Source: Synechococcus sp. CS-1330
GTDB lineage: Bacteria; Cyanobacteriota; Cyanobacteriia; PCC-6307; Cyanobiaceae
Direction of reading: 5' to 3'
Length of the DNA: 64,000 nt
Assembly (NCBI GenBank): GCA_025128025.1
Contig: JAHLYR010000046.1
Location: 1 to 64,000 of the forward strand
The notes under the pieces are model-generated. The model was not told the DNA's origin and did no database searches. It worked only from the letters and a program-made list of their open reading frames with translations. This document shows, piece by piece, positions 38,209 to 47,201 of this stretch (within the stretch, counting starts at the first letter, position 1; each line of letters starts with the position of its first letter). A program made the translations under genes and the position numbers.

Positions 38209-39051
38209 TTATGCAGGGTGCAAGGCTGGCTCAATTGCCCTCCTTAGCTTCTTAAGCGCTCGCCGCTCTACAGACTGAATATGGTGCTTTGTCTTCCCCG
38301 TTGATTTTGCAATATCGACAAAAGCCATTCGCTTTTCAACATAAAACCTATAACTTATCACTTCTTGCTCTTCAGGAGATAGCAATCTCAGGTATTGCTG
38401 AATCCATAAATAGTCGTCCCTGACTTGATTTTCACAACATCCCGGAATCGAATCTTTTAGGGTGAGCTCACCGGTATCAATGCCACCAATGCATTGGTCC
38501 AATGAAATCATCTTATTGTAGAAGCTTAGCAGCCTCGCGCGTTCGACTTTTCGAATCTGCAAGGCTCCCTCCCCTTCCAATCTATCAACATTCTTACAAC
38601 CACTCTCCATATTTTTTAGTCGGTCCAATTTTGATTTTAGAGCCACCAAAGAACGTGGAACTTTAATAGCGCAATCATTGTCTTGAATGAATCTAATGGC
38701 AGATTGCTTAATCCACCAATACCCATAGGTTGAAAAGCGATAGCCCCTGGTCGGATCAAATTTTTCAACGGCTCGCATAAGGCCCACATTACCTGCCTGA
38801 ACAAGATCCATCATGTCAATTGAGTTACCCTTAATCCGAAATCTATATTGCTTGACAACGCTAACAACAAGCCTGAGGTTACCATTCACCATGCGGACAA
38901 AAGCACGGCGCCCTCTTCGCTGTTTGACGCTCGCGATGTTCTCGAAATCGCGCCACTCTCTAATCATTCGCCCAAGCTCAAGCTCTTCCTCTTCCCGCAA
39001 CAGCGGAATGCCGCCAATCGCCTGTAGGTAATCACTTAAGCAATCAGCCAT
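38209..39051 (-). CDS. divergent sigma-70 family RNA polymerase sigma factor
   Basis: A 280-residue sigma factor of the group 2/3 type. It begins with part of region 1.2 (DYLQAIGGIPLLREEEELELGRMI) and has region 2 (NLRLVVSVVKQYRF, then DLVQAGNVGLMRAVEKFDPTRGYRFSTYGYWWIKQ). Region 3 is short and poorly conserved. Region 4 ends with a helix-turn-helix (DIAKSTGKTKHHIQSVERRALKKLR). Such factors usually serve stress or niche-specific promoters. It is AT-rich and within the tract that ends at tRNA-Lys. Confidence 0.9.
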   Translation of the reverse strand: MADCLSDYLQAIGGIPLLREEEELELGRMIREWRDFENIASVKQRRGRRAFVRMVNGNLRLVVSVVKQYRFRIKGNSIDMMDLVQAGNVGLMRAVEKFDPTRGYRFSTYGYWWIKQSAIRFIQDNDCAIKVPRSLVALKSKLDRLKNMESGCKNVDRLEGEGALQIRKVERARLLSFYNKMISLDQCIGGIDTGELTLKDSIPGCCENQVRDDYLWIQQYLRLLSPEEQEVISYRFYVEKRMAFVDIAKSTGKTKHHIQSVERRALKKLRRAIEPALHPA

Positions 39052-39490
39052 GGAGACCAGCGAAGCAACTCTGGCTATATTCCTCCACAGGAGTCGGCTT
39101 TAAAATTAAATCAGCGCATATGCTTATTTAGTGCCGCGTTGTGCAGCCGCATGCAGCATTAGATTGACAAGCTGATGCGGGCAACATAGGAGTACCTTTC
39201 GCAGCAATACGGCCATTCAATCCCTTAAAATTTCGCGGATAAATATAGCAAATAAAATCCACTAAAAATTATCATCGGACGAATTAGGCGAGGGCCAAAG
39301 GCCAGAGCTGGAGGACCTCAAGATCAGCTACCGCATGTCCGGCAACATCGCTGCAGCAGGAATTTTCATCACTCACCAGAATAAACATCAATTTGAGGAG
39401 GAGCATTCAATTTCACCTCAGCACATTTGATATAACTGCAACAATCAACCGAAAAATATTTATGGACCTGGATTCAGGGCCTGAAAATAA
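39052..39490. other. intergenic between sigma factor and tRNA-Lys
   Basis: About 440 mostly AT-rich bases. A GC-richer patch (about 39290-39362) reads on the plus strand as GQRPELEDLKISYRMSGNIAAA without a start, possibly a gene remnant. A small TTCAGGGCCTGAA palindrome is next to the tRNA (39471-39483). No terminator or att repeat was seen. Confidence 0.4.
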
Positions 39491-39562
39491 TGGGTCGCCT
39501 GAGATTCGAACTCAGGACCAATCGGTTAAAAGCCGAGTGCTCTACCGCTGAGCTAGCGACCC
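39491..39562 (-). tRNA. tRNA-Lys (TTT)
   Basis: 72 bases fold as a complete cloverleaf: acceptor GGGTCGC / GCGACCC, anticodon TTT in CTTTTAA, T arm CTGAG TTCGAAT CTCAG. The CCA end is not encoded. The 3' end faces the AT-rich tract to the left, the usual geometry for an island inserted at a tRNA. Confidence 0.95.
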
Positions 39563-39660
39563 GCGCCCTTGGGGCACATATGGAACGTATCACCCAGGGG
39601 CGACCTCCTCCAAGGGGCGCGAGGCAACCGTGAGAATGGCCTAACAACTGGCCACAGCGG

Positions 39661-40164
39661 ATGACCGTCTTTCCCTGGCCCAAACCCCAAATCCACGCCG
39701 AGGCCTGGGTGGCCGAAACGGCCGTGGTAATCGGCGATGTGCAGGTAGCGGCAGGAGCAAGTCTCTGGCCCACTGCCGTCGCCCGCGGCGACCTCAGTTC
39801 GATCGTGGTGGGCGAGGGCAGCAACGTGCAAGACGGAGCAGTGCTGCATGGCGACCCAGGCCAGCCAGTGACCATCGGCGCCGATGTGACCATCGGCCAT
39901 CGGGCTGTGGTGCATGGCGCCACCCTTAAAGACGGCTGCCTGATCGGCATCGGCGCCATCGTGCTCAATGGCGTCACCGTGGGAGAGGAGGCCCTTGTGG
40001 CCGCCGGATCGGTAGTGACTCGCGACGTACCAGCTGGAGTCCTGGTCATGGGATCCCCGGCCCAGGTGAAACGAGAGCTCACGGCTGAGGCCAGGACCGA
40101 GCAGCGCCAGCACGCCCGCCGCTACCGCCAACTCGCCCAGTCCCATGCCCAGGCGAACGGATGA
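39661..40164 (+). CDS. gamma-class carbonic anhydrase-like protein
   Basis: A 167-residue left-handed beta-helix protein of the gamma carbonic anhydrase/YrdA family, with hexapeptide-repeat turns and the three zinc-ligand histidines in VLHGDP, GHRAVVHG (about residues 63, 80, 85). It may interconvert bicarbonate and CO2, or serve as a structural homologue as in CcmM or complex I; activity is not certain. It lies just upstream of psbY. Confidence 0.9.
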   Translation: MTVFPWPKPQIHAEAWVAETAVVIGDVQVAAGASLWPTAVARGDLSSIVVGEGSNVQDGAVLHGDPGQPVTIGADVTIGHRAVVHGATLKDGCLIGIGAIVLNGVTVGEEALVAAGSVVTRDVPAGVLVMGSPAQVKRELTAEARTEQRQHARRYRQLAQSHAQANG

Positions 40165-40237
40165 CGACAGATCCGGGGCTGGACAGGCGAATTCTGAGGT
40201 TCAGTCCGTAAGATCATTAGATCTTGTTTGGCTTCCC

Positions 40238-40360
40238 ATGGACGGTCGGCTGATTTTGGTGGTTGCTCCGATCCTGCTCGCCGCGAGCTGGGCCGTCTTC
40301 CATATCGGTCGTGCCGCCGTAGGACAGCTGCAATTGCTGCTCAAGCGCGCCCGCGCCTGA
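40238..40360 (+). CDS. psbY: photosystem II protein PsbY
   Basis: A 40-residue single-span protein, [20 protein letters not shown] at the start, [18 protein letters not shown] at the end, matching PsbY, a low-mass subunit next to cytochrome b559. The ATG at 40238 is chosen; a longer ORF from 40145 is overlap with the carbonic anhydrase. It ends four bases before trmFO. Confidence 0.92.
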   Translation: MDGRLILVVAPILLAASWAVFHIGRAAVGQLQLLLKRARA

Positions 40361-40364
40361 GCAT

Positions 40365-41738
40365 TTGAGCTCTGAGCTGCTCGTTATCGGTGCTGGCCTG
40401 GCGGGTACGGAAGCCGCCTGGCAGATCGCTCAAGCTGGCCTAGCGGTGCGGTTGGTGGAAATGCGGCCAGTGCGCCGCAGCCCAGCCCACCACAGCTCTG
40501 AATTTGGCGAGCTTGTATGCAGCAACAGCTTCGGCGCCCTAAGTAGCGATCGGGCCGCAGGCCTGCTTCAAGAGGAATTGCGGCGCTTGGGTTCGATGGT
40601 GATTCGCACCGCTGACGCCCACGCTGTGCCTGCAGGTGGCGCCCTGGCCGTAGATCGCGGCCGCTACAGCGCCGCCCTCACCGCCGCCCTCGAGCAGCAC
40701 CCATTGGTGACGGTGGAGCGGCGGGAGCACACCGAGCTGCCCGGCCCCGGTGAGATCGCCGTGCTGGCCACCGGCCCGCTCACTAGCGAGCCCCTGGCAG
40801 AACAGCTGCGGGAATTCACGGGCCGGGCCGACTGCCACTTCTTCGATGCGGCCAGCCCGATCGTCGAAGGCGAGAGCATCGACCTGGGGGTGGCCTTTCG
40901 AGCTTCCCGCTACGACAAGGGCGACGCCGACTACATCAACTGCCCCATGGACCGGGAGCAATTTCTGGCTTTTCGGCAGGAGCTGCTAAGCGCCGAGCAG
41001 GCCGAGCTGAAGGACTTTGAAAAGGAGAGCGCTCACTTCTTCGAGGGCTGTCTCCCCATCGAGGAGCTGGCCCGCCGCGGCGAAGACACGATGCGCTACG
41101 GCCCGCTCAAGCCAATTGGGCTCTGGGATCCCCGCTGGGGCGATCTGAACGATCGCGATGTGCGCCGCGCCAAGCGGGCCTACGCGGTGGTGCAGCTGCG
41201 CCAGGAAGACAAGGACGGCCGCCTCTGGAACCTGGTGGGCTTCCAGACCAACCTGAAATGGGGCGAGCAGAAGCGGGTGCTGCGGCTGATCCCAGGCCTG
41301 GAGAACGCCGAGTTTGTCCGCTTCGGCGTGATGCACCGCAACACCTTCCTGGAATCGCCCCAGCTGCTCGATGCCACCCTGCAGTTCCGCAGCCGCCCCA
41401 CCCTGCTGGCCGCGGGCCAGATCACGGGCACCGAGGGCTACGCAGCCGCGGTAGCTGGTGGCTGGCTGGCCGGCACCAACGCCGCCAGGCTGGCCCTGGG
41501 CCTGGCACCCCTGAGCCTGCCAAAAACCACGATGCTGGGCGCCCTTAGTCACTTCATCGCCGAAGCGCCCAGCAAGAAGTTCCAGCCCATGCCGCCCAAC
41601 TTCGGCTTACTGCCCGAGCTAGCCGAACGCGTCCGCGAGAAACGGGCCCGCTATGGCGCCTACCGCGACCGGGCCCTAGTGGATCTTGAGCCTTTCACTC
41701 GGCCCCTACAACTGCACGACGCCAGCGCCGCTGCCTAG
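40365..41738 (+). CDS. trmFO: methylenetetrahydrofolate-tRNA-(uracil-5-)-methyltransferase
   Basis: A 457-residue FAD enzyme that methylates U54 in tRNA to ribothymidine using methylenetetrahydrofolate. The FAD fold is [19 protein letters not shown]; other hallmarks are [28 protein letters not shown], and [10 protein letters not shown]. The start is TTG at 40365, four bases after psbY. Full length for the family. Confidence 0.96.
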   Translation: MSSELLVIGAGLAGTEAAWQIAQAGLAVRLVEMRPVRRSPAHHSSEFGELVCSNSFGALSSDRAAGLLQEELRRLGSMVIRTADAHAVPAGGALAVDRGRYSAALTAALEQHPLVTVERREHTELPGPGEIAVLATGPLTSEPLAEQLREFTGRADCHFFDAASPIVEGESIDLGVAFRASRYDKGDADYINCPMDREQFLAFRQELLSAEQAELKDFEKESAHFFEGCLPIEELARRGEDTMRYGPLKPIGLWDPRWGDLNDRDVRRAKRAYAVVQLRQEDKDGRLWNLVGFQTNLKWGEQKRVLRLIPGLENAEFVRFGVMHRNTFLESPQLLDATLQFRSRPTLLAAGQITGTEGYAAAVAGGWLAGTNAARLALGLAPLSLPKTTMLGALSHFIAEAPSKKFQPMPPNFGLLPELAERVREKRARYGAYRDRALVDLEPFTRPLQLHDASAAA

Positions 41739-41765
41739 GGTCGCAGCAGCTTCTCCAGCCCAACG

Positions 41766-43295
41766 GTGACCAGCAACCCTGCCCCCATCTGGGATGTGAT
41801 CGTGATCGGTGCCGGCATCGGTGGCCTGGTCACCGCTTCCCAGCTGGCCGCCAAGGGCGCAAAAGTGCTGGTGCTGGAGCGCTACTTAATTCCGGGGGGC
41901 TCAGGCGGCAGCTTCAAGCGTGACGGCTACACATTTGACGTGGGCGCCTCGATGATCTTTGGCTTCGGCGAGCAGGGGCACACCAACCTGCTCACCCGGG
42001 CCCTGGCCGACGTGGGCCAGCACTGCGACACCATCCCCGATCCAGCCCAGCTCGAATACCACCTGCCCGGCGGGCTGAATGTGTCTGTGGACAGGGATTA
42101 CGAGCACTTCCTCAGCGATCTGAGCGCCCTGTTTCCCCACGAAGCCAAGGGCATCCGCGCCTTCTACGACGCCTGCTGGCAGGTGTTCCGCTGCCTCGAT
42201 GCGATGCCCCTGCTGTCGCTTGAGGATCCGGCCTACCTGGCCAAGGTGTTCTTCAAAGCCCCCCTGGCCTGCCTGGGCCTAGCCCGCTGGCTGCCGGTGA
42301 ACGTGGGCGATGTGGCGCGGCAGCACATCAGAGATCCGGCCCTGCTCAAGTTCATTGACATGGAGTGCTTCTGCTGGAGCGTGATGCCCGCCGATCTCAC
42401 GCCAATGATCAATGCGGGCATGGTGTTCTCCGATCGTCATGCCGGCGGCATCAATTACCCCAAAGGGGGCGTTGGTGTGATCGCTGCAAAGTTGGTGGCG
42501 GGATTGGAGAGCCATGGCGGCGCGATTCGCTACAAGGCGCGTGTGACCCAGGTGCTGCTGGAGAACAACACTGCGGTGGGGGTGAAGCTGGCCAGTGGTG
42601 AAGAGCTGCGAGCCCGCCGCGTGGTGAGCAACGCCACCCGCTGGGACACCTTTGGCGCCCTGGTGGATGCCGCCCACACTCCCAAGGCCGAAACCACCTG
42701 GCGGCGCCGCTACAAGCCCTCCCCCTCCTTTCTCTCCCTGCATCTGGGCATCGATGCCCAGATCGTGCCCAAGGGGTACCACTGCCACCACCTGCTGCTG
42801 GAGCGCTGGGAGGAGATGGAGGCCGAGCAGGGGGTTGTGTTCGTGTCAATGCCGACCCTGCTAGATCCGGAGCTGGCCCCGGCAGAGCGCCACATCGTGC
42901 ATGCCTTCACCCCCAGCTCCATGGAGCACTGGCAGGGGCTGACGCCAGCGGCCTATCGCGCCAAAAAACAGGCGGATGCCGACCGGCTGATCGGCCGGCT
43001 TGAAGCGATCCTGCCCGGCCTGAAGGGAGCTATTCGTCACCGTGAAGTCGGCACGCCGCGCAGCCACCGGCGCTTCCTGGGCCGCATGGGCGGCAGCTAC
43101 GGCCCAATCCCCGCCCTGCGCCTGCCGGGGCTGCTGCCGATGCCCTTCAACCGCACCGGCATTTCGGGGCTCTACGCCGTGGGCGACTCCTGCTTCCCGG
43201 GCCAGGGCCTCAATGCGGTGGCCTTCAGTGGCTTTGCCTGCGCCCACCGCATCGGCGCCGACCTGGGACTCAACCCATGGGCGTTGCCAGATTGA
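41766..43295 (+). CDS. crtH: carotenoid isomerase (prolycopene isomerase)
   Basis: A 509-residue FAD protein of the CrtISO/CrtH type that converts tetra-cis-prolycopene to all-trans-lycopene. The FAD-binding start is VIVIGAGIGGLVTASQLAAKG, with RDGYTFDVGASMIFG and the C-terminal GLYAVGDSCFPGQGLNAVAFSG. CrtH is distinct from bacterial CrtI and marks the cyanobacterial pathway. It starts with GTG 28 bases after trmFO and converges on marC, overlapping by 26 bases. Confidence 0.92.
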   Translation: MTSNPAPIWDVIVIGAGIGGLVTASQLAAKGAKVLVLERYLIPGGSGGSFKRDGYTFDVGASMIFGFGEQGHTNLLTRALADVGQHCDTIPDPAQLEYHLPGGLNVSVDRDYEHFLSDLSALFPHEAKGIRAFYDACWQVFRCLDAMPLLSLEDPAYLAKVFFKAPLACLGLARWLPVNVGDVARQHIRDPALLKFIDMECFCWSVMPADLTPMINAGMVFSDRHAGGINYPKGGVGVIAAKLVAGLESHGGAIRYKARVTQVLLENNTAVGVKLASGEELRARRVVSNATRWDTFGALVDAAHTPKAETTWRRRYKPSPSFLSLHLGIDAQIVPKGYHCHHLLLERWEEMEAEQGVVFVSMPTLLDPELAPAERHIVHAFTPSSMEHWQGLTPAAYRAKKQADADRLIGRLEAILPGLKGAIRHREVGTPRSHRRFLGRMGGSYGPIPALRLPGLLPMPFNRTGISGLYAVGDSCFPGQGLNAVAFSGFACAHRIGADLGLNPWALPD

Positions 43296-43959
43296 GCTGG
43301 CGGTAAACCGTGCTGAGGCCCCGCAGGATGAATTCCACACCGATTGCCAGGGTAAACATGCCCATCACCTTGGTGAACACACTCAGCCCCACATCACCGA
43401 CGAGCCGGACGATGCGCGCACTGAAGCTGAAGACCACAAAGTTCACCACCACCAGAGCCCCAATCGCCGCCACCAAGGCCGGCATCGTTCCCGAACTCTG
43501 CGCCTGATAGGAAAACAAAATCACGGCGGAAAAGGTGCCTGCACCCACCGTGAGCGGCAGGGCAATGGGCACCACGGCGAAGCCGTAAATATGGGCATCG
43601 TTGCCTCGATGGGCTGACTCGCTGTCGGCAGCAACCGCTTTGATTTCGACGTCATCGGGCTGGCGAGATTTCATCATGTCGAACCCCAAAGCAGCCAGCA
43701 GCAGCCCGCCGGCAATCTGGAAGGAGCTGATCGAGATACCGAAGAAGCCAAGAATCGCCGGACCCAGTAGCAGAAACAGCAGCAACATCACCAGGCAGGC
43801 GCCACTGCTGATCAAGATGATGCGCCGCACCTTTGCCCTTGGCAGGCCACGGCTGTGGGCCAGGAAGGCGCCCAAAGCCGACACGTTGTTTCCAATAGCC
43901 AGCAAACCAAGCAGGTAGTGCTGAACCGTGCCTTGTGCAATCACCAAACCCGACTCCAT
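43270..43959 (-). CDS. MarC family membrane protein
   Basis: A 229-residue protein with about six membrane helices. The family start LLGLLAIGNNVSALGAFLAHSRGLPRAKVRRI and a central GFAVVPIALPLTVGAGTFSAVI are MarC hallmarks. Function is unknown despite the multiple-antibiotic-resistance name. The ATG overlaps the glutamate decarboxylase stop (TGATG), so the two are translationally coupled. A longer ORF to 44196 is an artefact. Confidence 0.9.
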   Translation of the reverse strand: MESGLVIAQGTVQHYLLGLLAIGNNVSALGAFLAHSRGLPRAKVRRIILISSGACLVMLLLFLLLGPAILGFFGISISSFQIAGGLLLAALGFDMMKSRQPDDVEIKAVAADSESAHRGNDAHIYGFAVVPIALPLTVGAGTFSAVILFSYQAQSSGTMPALVAAIGALVVVNFVVFSFSARIVRLVGDVGLSVFTKVMGMFTLAIGVEFILRGLSTVYRQLNLATPMG

Positions 43960-45359
43960 CAATGGTGAAAGGCCTGCTCGGCGATATCCGGTGCCAATAG
44001 GGGCCCCGGCAGCCGCTCGAACCAATCGACGGCCCGGCGGATGTCCTCCAGCAGTTGATCGGCCATATCGCGACTGAAACCTGCCCGCACCACAAAGCGC
44101 AAAACGGCAAGCGAGGCACAATCGGCCGGCATGGTGTATGCGGGCACAAGCCAGCCCCGCTCGCGCAACTTGTCCGAAAGCTGGAACACCGTCCAATTGG
44201 TTACGGCTGGATCCAACTTCAAGGCAAAAACAGGCAGCTGGCCGCGGGGATGGCTCACCAGCTGCAGGGGGGCCAGCTCAGCTAAGCCATCAGCTAGCTC
44301 GCAGGCGATCGCTTCAAGCCTGGTCATGCGCAGGGCATATCCGGCCCGACCCAGATGCAGAAAATTGAAATACTGCGCCACCACCTGGGCCCCGGGACGG
44401 GAGAAATTCATACCGATCGTGGGCATCTGGCCGCCCAGGTAGTTGACGTTGAAGCGCAACTCCTCAGGCAAAGCCCCCTGCTCGCGCCACAACACCCAGC
44501 CCACCCCAGGCAACACCCCCCCATATTTATGGCCACTGGCATTGATCGACTGCACCCGGGGCAGCCGGAAATCCCAAACCAGATCGGGTGAATTAAACGG
44601 CGCCACAAAACCTCCCGAAGCCGCATCCACGTGCATCGGGATATCGAGACCAGTGCGTTCCTGCAGCCCATCTAGGCAGCGGTGAATCTCGGCGATGGGC
44701 TCGTAACTGCCATCGAAGGTGCTGCCCAGAATCCCCACCACACCGATGGTGTTCTGATCGCAATAGGCAACTGCCTCCTCGCCAGTGAGATGGAGCCGCT
44801 CGGGGGTGATCGGCACCAGCCGGGGTTCCACATCGAAGTAGGCACAAAACTTGTCCCAGCAGATCTGAGTGTTGGTGCCCATCACCAAATTGGGGCGCCG
44901 ATCATCGAGGCCAGCGGCACGCCGCCTTTGACGCCAGTGCCACTTCAGCACCATGCCCCCCAGCATGCAGGCTTCGCTTGATCCAGTGGTGGAGGTGCCG
45001 ATCGCCTGATCGGGGGATTCGGCATTCCAGAGATCAGCCAGAATATGCAGACAACGTTCCTCCAGCTCTGCTGTTTGAGGATATTCATCCTTGTCGATCA
45101 TATTTTTTTCGGCGCACTCCTGCATAAGCTGCAGCGCCTCTGGCTCCATCCAGGTGCCTACAAAGGTCGCCATATTGAGGCGGGCATTGCCATCGAGCAT
45201 CAAATGATCGTGCACCAACTGATAAGCCAGATCCGCTTCCAGTCCTTCATCACCAAGCCGGTCGCGGGGAATCTGGGCCGGCAGATTGCGCAACTGCAGG
45301 CGATGACCCAGCCGCGACTCCAGATTCAACTGAGGGGAACGATTGCGCCGGTTCGCCAA
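43959..45359 (-). CDS. gadB: glutamate decarboxylase
   Basis: A 466-residue PLP enzyme that converts glutamate to gamma-aminobutyrate and CO2. Hallmarks are EYPQTAELEERC, GTSTTGSSEACMLGG, HVDAASGGFVAPF and the PLP-lysine motif SINASGHKYGG (Lys about residue 278). In cyanobacteria GABA can feed the TCA cycle by the GABA shunt, and the reaction consumes protons. It is operonic with marC. Confidence 0.95.
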   Translation of the reverse strand: MANRRNRSPQLNLESRLGHRLQLRNLPAQIPRDRLGDEGLEADLAYQLVHDHLMLDGNARLNMATFVGTWMEPEALQLMQECAEKNMIDKDEYPQTAELEERCLHILADLWNAESPDQAIGTSTTGSSEACMLGGMVLKWHWRQRRRAAGLDDRRPNLVMGTNTQICWDKFCAYFDVEPRLVPITPERLHLTGEEAVAYCDQNTIGVVGILGSTFDGSYEPIAEIHRCLDGLQERTGLDIPMHVDAASGGFVAPFNSPDLVWDFRLPRVQSINASGHKYGGVLPGVGWVLWREQGALPEELRFNVNYLGGQMPTIGMNFSRPGAQVVAQYFNFLHLGRAGYALRMTRLEAIACELADGLAELAPLQLVSHPRGQLPVFALKLDPAVTNWTVFQLSDKLRERGWLVPAYTMPADCASLAVLRFVVRAGFSRDMADQLLEDIRRAVDWFERLPGPLLAPDIAEQAFHH

Positions 45360-45461
45360 ATCAAATCAAAGCCAATGCCCCTAAACCTAGGTCTGGCGCC
45401 CAACGACGACACACCAGGACTCCATAGGCTGGGCCCAGAACGTCAGCGATTCAGCATCTCC

Positions 45462-45746
45462 ATGGCCGGCTCCCCTACCCCCAGCTCCGCCGAGCTGGCC
45501 GCTTACCTCGAGCAACGCGGCGAGCTGAGCAAGCCCTGGATGCTGCAGCTACTGCGACTCACCAAGCTCAAGGAAGCCAAAGCCAGCATGGACCCGGATG
45601 CCTACATGGCCAGCCTGCAGGAGGCCCACGCCGATCTGATGCGACTTGGCGAATTCTGGAAAGGCCGCGAGCAGGAAGTTTTCAGCGGTCGCTACCAGCC
45701 GGCGACCCTGATCGAACCCCTACCCGGCTCCCCCGAAGATCGATGA
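45462..45746 (+). CDS. small conserved hypothetical protein
   Basis: A 94-residue soluble, helical protein: AELAAYLEQRGELSKPWMLQLLRLTKLKEAKASM, then YMASLQEAHADLMRLGEFWKGRE. I do not assign a family; it looks like a picocyanobacterial conserved protein. The ATG at 45462 is chosen; an ORF reaching 45045 is antisense to the decarboxylase. Its end overlaps the next gene by four bases (ATGA). Confidence 0.75.
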   Translation: MAGSPTPSSAELAAYLEQRGELSKPWMLQLLRLTKLKEAKASMDPDAYMASLQEAHADLMRLGEFWKGREQEVFSGRYQPATLIEPLPGSPEDR

Positions 45747-46279
45747 CCGGCGCCTTGGCCGTCAGCAGCGAGCGCTACCCGATGGCCGCGCTGATCCGCT
45801 TCACCCTGATCGCTCTTTACTTGGCAATGGTGGCGCCCCTGCCCCTACTGGCACCAGCAGAGCTCAAATTGCTGCTGTGGCTGGCTCTACCCCTAGGGCT
45901 GAGCTTGGTGGTGGCAGCCACCAGTGAAGCCGTTGAGCTAGACGCCGATGGCATTCGGGTTGGCCATCCAAGTTGGTGTGCCTGGCTGCTGCGCCGCGGC
46001 TGGAGCCTGCCTTGGAAATCCATCAGCGGGCTCACACCGGTAGCCACAAGCCAGGGGGGCCGGGTCTTTTACGTGAGGGGAGAAGACGGATCTGCCTACC
46101 TACTGCCTCAACGGGTTGCAGCCTTCGAGCAGTTTCTGGGCCGCTTCAGCCAGGAAACTGGCATCAACACCAAATCAATCGGCCGGATCAGCCCACCTTG
46201 GACCTACCAACTCCTAGCCGGACTGAGTGCCGCCATGTTGCTTGGAGAGTTGGTTTGGGCTCTTAAACCAGTGAGTTGA
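45743..46279 (+). CDS. membrane protein, hypothetical
   Basis: A 178-residue protein with two N-terminal membrane helices (FTLIALYLAMVAPL, LKLLLWLALPLGLSLVVAA), a PH-like soluble middle (VELDADGIRVG, then RGWSLPWKSISGLTPV), and a C-terminal helix (LLAGLSAAMLLGELVWAL). The arrangement resembles bacterial PH-domain membrane proteins, a weak call. It overlaps the gene before it and the response regulator gene by stops. Confidence 0.7.
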   Translation: MTGALAVSSERYPMAALIRFTLIALYLAMVAPLPLLAPAELKLLLWLALPLGLSLVVAATSEAVELDADGIRVGHPSWCAWLLRRGWSLPWKSISGLTPVATSQGGRVFYVRGEDGSAYLLPQRVAAFEQFLGRFSQETGINTKSIGRISPPWTYQLLAGLSAAMLLGELVWALKPVS

Positions 46280-47054
46280 GCTGCTGACGGGCTGGCTCTT
46301 CCTCGGCAGAAGCTTCCGGCAGCGTTTCTAGGCTGAAGCGATAACCCTGCTGGCGCATGGTTTCGATGCCGCCGCCTTCACCCAAGCCAGCCTGCTCTAA
46401 CTTGCGCCGCAGGGTGAGCACCTGGGTATCAACCGAGCGGGGACCGCCGCTGAAAGGAGGCCAGGCCATCCGCAGTAGCTCCTGGCGGCTGCGCACCACC
46501 CCAGGTGGCATGAGCAGGGCACAAAGCAGGGCAAATTCCCTTGGACTCAGCTCGACCGGCTGGTCCCGCAGGGTTACCTGGCGGAGCAGGACGTGAACTT
46601 CAAGCGGACCAACGCAGACCCGCTCCTGCAGACCGGTGCCGCCGCGGCGCAGCAGGGTGCGGCAGCGGGCGGCGAGTTCTTCCAGACCAAAAGGCTTGCG
46701 CAACACATCATCGGCGCCCGCATCAAGCAGGCTCACCACCGGCTCGGAACCGGTGCGGGCCGTGAGCACCATCACGGAGCAGCGCAGCTGGGCCGCCAGG
46801 CGTAGGGCGGAACTCTCATCGAGTAGTTCTGCGCTGATCAGCAGATCGGGAGATTGGTCTTGGCACACCTCCAGAGCTTCGCGAGCCGTGGCAACCGCCG
46901 CCGCGAGATGGCCGTCCTGCCGCAGGCGCTGGGCCAGCACCGTGCGCAGGGTCGCGTGGGGATCAACCACCAAAACCCGCTGGGGCTGGCTTCCGGCCTG
47001 ATTGGCGGCCCCAGAGGCCGGCAGTGGCGGGTTAGAGAAGGTGATGGAGTCCAC
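46263..47054 (-). CDS. OmpR-type response regulator with degenerate receiver
   Basis: A 263-residue protein: receiver (about 27-135) and winged-helix DNA-binding domain (about 140-245: VELSPREFALLCALL, then VDTQVLTLRRKLE, then RQQGYRF). In the receiver the phosphoacceptor Asp is replaced by Ala (PDLLISA, about residue 75) and the acidic pair by Asp-Pro, while the Thr (VLTART) and Lys (LRKPF) remain. It is therefore unlikely to be switched by phosphotransfer. No kinase gene adjoins it. Confidence 0.88.
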   Translation of the reverse strand: MDSITFSNPPLPASGAANQAGSQPQRVLVVDPHATLRTVLAQRLRQDGHLAAAVATAREALEVCQDQSPDLLISAELLDESSALRLAAQLRCSVMVLTARTGSEPVVSLLDAGADDVLRKPFGLEELAARCRTLLRRGGTGLQERVCVGPLEVHVLLRQVTLRDQPVELSPREFALLCALLMPPGVVRSRQELLRMAWPPFSGGPRSVDTQVLTLRRKLEQAGLGEGGGIETMRQQGYRFSLETLPEASAEEEPARQQLNSLV

Positions 47055-47201
47055 GAATGTGTTGAATTCACCTTAACGGTAGCCGCCAGGGGATCCGCGT
47101 ATCAGTTGCTGCGTTTGTGTGGACACCACCAACTAAGCGGAGACCACCCAATCGCGGCTTCTGGCTCCAAGGGGCAAAATAAGTAAAGGTCCAACGACCC
47201 C

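Noticed and set aside
43960-44196. 79-residue N-terminal extension of MarC
   Set aside because: It lies inside the glutamate decarboxylase gene in another frame, and MarC similarity begins at the overlapping ATG at 43959.
45045-45461. Long N-terminal extension of the gene at 45462
   Set aside because: It is antisense to the glutamate decarboxylase coding region; protein-like sequence starts at the ATG at 45462.
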